From assembly GCF_033118175.1 (NCBI RefSeq), contig NC_083688.1:6903001-6967000 (forward strand): DNA of 64,000 bases, in the 5' to 3' direction. The notes under the pieces were generated by a model, which was not told where the DNA came from, searched no databases, and was given only the letters and a program-made list of their open reading frames with translations. The translations under genes and the position numbers were made by a program. Positions 59,801 through 64,000 of the stretch are shown here, one piece after another. The first letter of the stretch is position 1. The number at the start of each line of letters is the position of its first letter. This DNA is from Dama dama (taxonomy: Eukaryota; Chordata; Mammalia; Artiodactyla; Cervidae).

Positions 59801-61507
59801 TTCCAGGGAAGAATATAAATTGCCGAGAGCCAGATTTAGTTTACATTCCACCAGTACTCACTCTGTGTCTAACTGGGCCAAGGACTGTTCCTGGAGTTGG
59901 GGACGTAGGCGTGAACAGACCCAAATTCTTGCCCTCACAAAGGTGTGCTTCAGTGAGGGAGACATAGTAACGAGGTAAATGGTATCTGAAATATGTTGGG
60001 CCAGGTAAGTGGTTAAGAGAAAGACAAGGCAAGGAAAGACACATAGCGCGGTGGGGGCATGCTACAATTTTAGATAGGGTGGTGGGGAACGTGTGACCTC
60101 CCAAGAAAACCTGCAGAGAGGTCAGGAGTGGGAATTACAGACAGCAGAGGGGTAAGGAGCAGGGTCTACTTCTCCTAAAAGTCATTTCCTAACATGAGTA
60201 TATGACAACCCTCTTTCCTAACGCGTGAGAAAGCACTCAGAACAAGAGTGGGCAGAACAGGGTCTGCGGTGTCCCACCCGAGGAGCCACATCTAAGCCAC
60301 CCCAACCCAGGGACCACTGGGGAAGAACCACCAGATCTCACCACTAGAGGTCCCCACGCGGCCTGAAAGTTCCAAAAAAGCAATCTGAATTTGCTTCCAT
60401 TTGTCGCATAGGATCTTTCTTCCCCTTTTCTGAATTTAATAATATTTAGCCAGTGACATCCTAACAGGTTTATGAACCTACCCAGATAGCTCAGTTCAAA
60501 CTGGTCTTAGGTTTTTCTTTAAAATTCACAACAAAGCTAGAATCTGTAAAATTTTTCAAATTTTCTATAGTGAAGATTAAGACTTCTGCTACTTTATGTC
60601 TTGAAATGTGAACTTTTTAAACGGGCAGCTATTGTGCAGTGCAATAGGTTGGTTATGACAGAGAGGACAAGGTAGGTGAAGTTTCCTTCCAAATTCCTTA
60701 GAATTTGGATCTCAGGGAAAAGAAATTTCCCTATATGAGTTAAACTACACAATCAACATAGAGTAGCTGAGGTCATAGATATTCACATTTTATTCCTATC
60801 ATTTAACAAGTTTTGTATATTAATTTTTTGGGTGGTTTTCTTATTTACAATGTCTGTTTGCTTAATAGTTTATTTTCTCTATGGTGGTCTGGGGCTTCTT
60901 TATACTATTTCTATCCTACTACTTAAATTTGAGAAGCTTGAAAACTATCTTGTAAAAATCAAGAATTAAAGGAGAAAAAGAAAGCTTAAAGGAAAACAGC
61001 TTAAAGAAAGAAAAAGGAAGGGGCAAAGAAAAGAATTAAAGGAGAAACCTTTAACATCCATTAAGATCCCTTGTCCCTACCACACCCATATCAATATTGC
61101 TATTTATTTATTTACTTACACTTAAAGTCTTTATTGAATTTGTTACAATATTGTTTCTGGTTTTATGTTTTGGCTTTTTAGCCTCAAGACACGCGGGATC
61201 TTAGCTCTCCAACCAGGGATCAAACCTGGACCCCTTGCATTGGAAGGTGAAGGCAGTCTTAATCACTGGATCCCCAGGGAAGTCCTGAGATTAGTATTTA
61301 TCATTGTCACTGTTGTCATTATGGTTACTACGCCAGATCTTGGCTCCTCACATTGTGTTTTATCATAACAGATAAATAAGAGAGGTCTTTTAATCACATA
61401 CCTTAACTGGACTATCATTGTAGAGCCAAGCAAGAAAATCTGTAGAGTTCCAGTAAGTATCAGGACATTCCCACTCTCCATCAGACCAAATCAAGTCAGG
61501 TTTATAC
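53845..61507 (-). CDS. FUCA1: tissue alpha-L-fucosidase, last five exons (partial; 5' part beyond window)
   Basis: Exons in gene order: 61507-61402, 57824-57624, 56253-56069, 54327-54228 and 53985-53845. By comparison with the known 8-exon gene these are exons 4-8. The lysosomal GH29 enzyme removes terminal alpha-L-fucose from glycoproteins and glycolipids. The nucleophile Asp (human Asp225) is in LIWSDGEWE of the first visible exon. The acid/base Glu (Glu289) is in DHKWEMCTS of the second; their spacing of 64 residues is exact. The C-terminal beta domain follows, ending ...AWTIKLTGVK then stop. Sequons WNST and QNCS are kept; the third human sequon near VQWEKNTTSVW is missing, because this copy reads VQSEKNSVW. 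The first visible exon starts in phase 1. Nothing like the preceding exon was found up to 64000. Confidence 0.95.
54478..54690 (+). mobile_element. Bov-tA SINE in FUCA1 intron
   Basis: ttccctgtcgctgagacagt head, body to cacgatgagtgactaacact, followed by a C13-type run at about 54687. Confidence 0.9.
54753..54870 (+). mobile_element. CHR-type SINE in FUCA1 intron
   Basis: atttccctggtggcccagtg head and ttgatccctgatcggggaac. Confidence 0.87.
55112..55325 (-). mobile_element. Bov-tA SINE in FUCA1 intron
   Basis: tttagtcgctcagtcatgtc to ttcaccatctgagccaccac on plus. Confidence 0.9.
55440..55580 (+). repeat. MIR remnant in FUCA1 intron
   Basis: tacctggcactctgctgggt, ttagcttatttaatcctaac and ccatttttcagtcgg. 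Confidence 0.75.
56838..56872. repeat. (TG)n microsatellite
   Basis: About 16 uninterrupted TG units in a FUCA1 intron. Confidence 0.95.
57155..57420 (+). mobile_element. Bov-A2 SINE (two BovA monomers)
   Basis: Two related monomers (ggagaaggcaatggcacccc and ggagaaggaaatggcagccc) end in (agc)n. Near-identical caacgtcaatctga and caacatcaatctga flank the element. Confidence 0.9.
57624..57824 (-). CDS. FUCA1: FUCA1 exon with catalytic acid/base Glu
   Basis: 201 nt, 67 codons, starting DEVIVNDRWGQNCSCHHGG and ending ASESTIIS. It carries the N-glycosylation sequon NCS and the Glu of KWEMC. The acceptor is tcctttag and the donor gtaaga. Confidence 0.95.
58058..58185 (+). mobile_element. CHR-type SINE in FUCA1 intron
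   Basis: aatcccctggccgtctggtg head, gggcttgatccctggtctgg and an A17-type tail. Confidence 0.88.
58621..59705 (-). mobile_element. endogenous retrovirus LTR (class II/ERVK type), no viral genes
   Basis: On minus it ends in ...ccccgaca (58621). It has a TATA box (tataaag, about 58738-58744) and an AATAAA (58720-58725) only about 15 nt apart, the short-R layout of betaretrovirus-like LTRs. About 100 nt of U5 follow. The 5' boundary is uncertain, and the left flank agctct has no matching copy at the other end. A 55-bp tandem pair lies at 59551-59660. One minus frame (59474-59223) of 83 codons has a hydrophobic N-terminal part; no recognisable viral gene remains. It lies in a FUCA1 intron, same strand. 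Confidence 0.75.
59551..59660. repeat. two 55-bp tandem copies in the LTR
   Basis: Copies 59551-59605 and 59606-59660 both begin gacggccttgcctg and share the ttc.tc.tgacc.cgtca block. They differ at several positions. Confidence 0.85.
60962..61047 (+). repeat. purine tract between perfect 16-bp direct repeats
   Basis: agaattaaaggagaaa occurs at 60962-60977 and 61032-61047. The 54 bases between are nearly all purine and contain two gcttaaag words. Confidence 0.8.
61145..61286 (-). mobile_element. CHR-type SINE in FUCA1 intron
   Basis: Plus strand shows ctccaaccagggatcaaacc and actggatccccagggaagtc. It lies about 115 bp from the FUCA1 exon at 61402. Confidence 0.87.
61402..61507 (-). CDS. FUCA1: FUCA1 exon with catalytic nucleophile Asp
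   Basis: 106 nt. One base completes the previous codon, then YKPDLIWSDGEWECPDTYWN onward to NDSPVK. It carries the nucleophile Asp in WSDGEW and the sequon NST. The acceptor is ctctcag and the donor gtatgt. Confidence 0.95.
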
Positions 61508-62249
61508 CTGAGAGACACACAATTACAACAAAGTTTATCAGCTGAATCCAGTCACAGTCAAGTCTGACAGATCTATCTTTGCCACACATATTTAAAAATT
61601 AATTTCCTCCTATTTTCAAAGTACCACGGTGCAAAGAAAATGGAAAACTAAAGAGATGAAAATGACCACACACACACACCCCCTGAGCTAACACAACCAC
61701 AGTTTAATACACAGCATTTTGGTATATTTTTTCCCAATCTTTTTTTTCAAAGTCTTAAATTAAAAAGTAGAGCGGTAATCAGAGGGTATACAATTTGATT
61801 TCCTTCCAGAAACTAATTCCAATGAAAAGGGTAGTGCTCCAGAACTATAGGATTACCGTTTCTGCTTTTAAGATGTGTTAAGATCTTGAACTGTTCTGTC
61901 AAATGCATTTTTGGGCACAACTACCCAGAACTTTGATCTTAAAAATCTATTGAGATCACTTAAGCCACAGTCGCATCTTTCACATATTACTACTCTGAGC
62001 CCTATGAGTGTGTGTATTTATACCTCTAAGGTAAGCAGTATTAGTCCCACTTAAGAAAGCAAGAATGTAATGCTCAGTAACTTTGTTTTAGGTGCAAAGC
62101 TGGTAAGTAATAGGAGCTGGAACCCATATGTAAATCTGCCTGTTAGCTAATCCTGCCCTGTACTCTGTAAATGATTAGGTCAGCAGGTTGAGTCCAGGAA
62201 AAAGGCTGCCTAAGAGGAGAGAGAAACACAGATGGTGTGTGTTTTACTG

Positions 62250-62400
62250 TGTATGAAAGATTGTACTAGGCACTTTTAACTCATTAACCTCATTCATTCT
62301 CACAACACCCTGTGATGTATAAACAGGTAAAGAAACTGAGCCATAGAAAGATTAAATAGTTTGTCTGAGGTTATACAGTCAGTGAGAAAAAAAGAACTGG
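62250..62400 (+). repeat. MIR remnant in FUCA1 intron
   Basis: attaacctcattcattctca, aaagaaactgagccatagaa and gaggttatacagtcagtgag. Confidence 0.72.
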
Positions 62401-62805
62401 ATTTCTGACTTGAAGCTTGTGTTGGTTGGTTTCTTACAACTGTACTGTTTCCTTACAGCAGTCATCTGGATGCAAGGAGTTTTGTCCTCTTTTGGTCTGC
62501 AGTGAGCGTCCAAGCACAGACAGCTGCCTCTTTATCTTTAAAGTCCACCATCCTCCTAAGGGTTCCCAGGAGCAAGAATGGCAAATGCAGAACAAAACGT
62601 GATGAAGACTAGTGACAAACCCCAAAGTGAAAGTCATCATTTTAAGGATAATTAATGATAATAAAGCCACTATTATTCTGTACCAGGCATAGTGATAGAA
62701 ACTTTTCATATATTATGCTGAGCCCTACATAGAAGGCATTATTATCACTTTACCGACTGAGACTCTGAGGCTCAGACGAGTAACCTGTTTAAGGCTTGTA
62801 AAGGA

Positions 62806-62925
62806 ATTCCTTGGAGGCCCAGTGGTTAGGACTCTGCGCTCTCACTCCTGAAGGCCTGGGTTTGATCCCTCGATCCCTGGTCAGGGAACTAAGATCCCAC
62901 AAGCCACACTGCTCTTGTGGTCACT
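62806..62925 (+). mobile_element. CHR-type SINE in FUCA1 intron
   Basis: gaattccttggaggcccagt head. It has a duplicated gatccctcgatccctgg word. Confidence 0.85.
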
Positions 62926-62927
62926 GT

Positions 62928-63612
62928 TGTTGTTCAGTGGCAAAGTCATGTCTGACTCTTTACGACTCCATGGACTGCAGTATGCCAGGCTTCCCTGTCC
63001 TTCTCTGTCTCCTGGAATTTGCTCAAACTTATGTCTATTGAGCTGGTGATGCCATCCAACCATCTCATCCTCTGTTGTCCCCTTCTCCTCTTGCCCTCAA
63101 TCTTTCCCAGCATCAGGGTCTTCCAATGAGTCCAATCTTTGCAGCAGGTGGCCAAAGTATTGGAGCTTCAGCATCAGTCCTTCCAATGAATATTCAGGAC
63201 TGATTTCCTTTAGGATGAACTGGTTGGATCTCCCTGCTGTCCAAAGGACTCTCAAGAGTCTTCTCTAGCACCACAATTCGAAGGCATCAATTCTTCGCCG
63301 CTCAGTCTTTTTTATGGTCCAACTCACATCTCTATGTGACCACTAGAAAAACCATAGCTTTGACTAGATGGACTTTTGTTGGCAAAGTAATATCTCGGCT
63401 TTTTAATATGCTGTCTAAGTGTCATAATTTTTCTTCCAAGGAGCAAATGTCTTTTAATTCCATGGCTGCAGTCACCACCCGCAGTGATTTTGGAGCCCCA
63501 AGAAAATAAAGTCTGTCACTGTTTCCCTTTATTTCCCCATCTACATGCCATGAAGTGACGGGACCATTACCTTAGTTTTGTGAATGTTGAGTTTTAAGCC
63601 AGCTTTTTCACA
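62928..63612 (-). mobile_element. BovB LINE 3' fragment
   Basis: Plus shows the antisense of the BovB 3' end (ccatccaaccatctcatcct) back to the region coding the C-terminal part (gtttcccttt, cagctttttcacaagctgc). Broken frames. Confidence 0.88.
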
Positions 63613-63624
63613 AGCTGCATCAGT

Positions 63625-64000
63625 TCAGTTCAGTTCAGTTCAGTTGCTCAGTCATGTCCGACTCTTTGTGACCCCATGAATCGCAGCACACCAGGCCTCC
63701 CTGTCCATCACCAACTCCCGGAGTTTACTCAAACTCACGTCCATCGAGTCAGTGATGCCATCCAGCCATCTCATCCTCTGTTGTCCCCTTCTCCTCCTGC
63801 CCCCAATCCCTCCTAGCATCAGGGTCTTTTCCAGTGAGTCAACTCTTCGCATGAGGTGGCCAAAGTATTGAAGTTTCAGCTTCAGCATCAGTCCTTCCAA
63901 CGAACACCCAGGACTGATCTCCTTTAGGATAACTGGTTGGATTTCCTTGCAGTCCAAGGGACTCTCAAGAGTCTTCTCCAACACCACAGTTCAAAAGTAT
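63625..64000 (-). mobile_element. second BovB LINE 3' fragment, cut by window end
   Basis: After (cagtt)n the same BovB 3' end starts again. The frame 63987-63652 is open, reading MVLEKTLESPLDCKEIQPVI to VTKSRT. It continues past the window. Confidence 0.88.

Overview
This is mammalian nuclear DNA from a ruminant. The evidence is the dense load of ruminant SINEs (Bov-tA/Bov-A2 and cetartiodactyl tRNA-type CHR elements) and BovB LINE fragments, together with intron-rich single-copy genes. Five genes can be built exon by exon: PITHD1 (+), LYPLA2 (+), GALE (-), HMGCL (-) and the 3' half of FUCA1 (-). This is the gene order of human 1p36.11 (known synteny; the corresponding cattle chromosome is not determinable here). 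I cannot tell cattle from sheep, goat or other pecorans from the sequence alone.

Layout. 1-5.65 kb is repeat-rich intergenic DNA. 5.7-12.9 kb holds PITHD1, with a CpG promoter, 6 coding exons and a 211-residue product. 12.9-14.9 kb is intergenic. 14.9-19.5 kb holds LYPLA2, with an ETS/YY1-type promoter, a G-rich intron 1 carrying a degenerate minisatellite, 9 coding exons and 231 residues. 19.55-22.3 kb holds the GALE coding part (10 coding exons, 348 residues), which meets LYPLA2 tail to tail; its CpG promoter lies at about 23.75-24.4 kb. 25.3-43.0 kb holds HMGCL (9 exons, 325 residues). 43.1-53.2 kb is a graveyard of nested L1, BovB, SINE and satellite-like repeats. 53.2-61.5 kb holds the last five exons of FUCA1, including both catalytic residues; the first exons lie beyond the right edge.

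All five reading frames are open across every junction and the splice sites are GT-AG, so these look like functional genes. Their roles differ: proteasome/RNA-linked PITH protein, protein depalmitoylation, galactose metabolism, leucine catabolism/ketogenesis, and lysosomal fucose removal. They are neighbours by conserved synteny, not an operon.

I found no novel multigene system. The most interesting items are a 26-nt U6 snRNA 5' fragment bounded by perfect target-site duplications, the HMGCL exon 6 splice donor lying inside a (GT)n microsatellite, a minisatellite in LYPLA2 intron 1, an apparent poly(A)-only insertion, a satellite-like array near 48 kb, and a class II retroviral LTR with a 55-bp tandem duplication.
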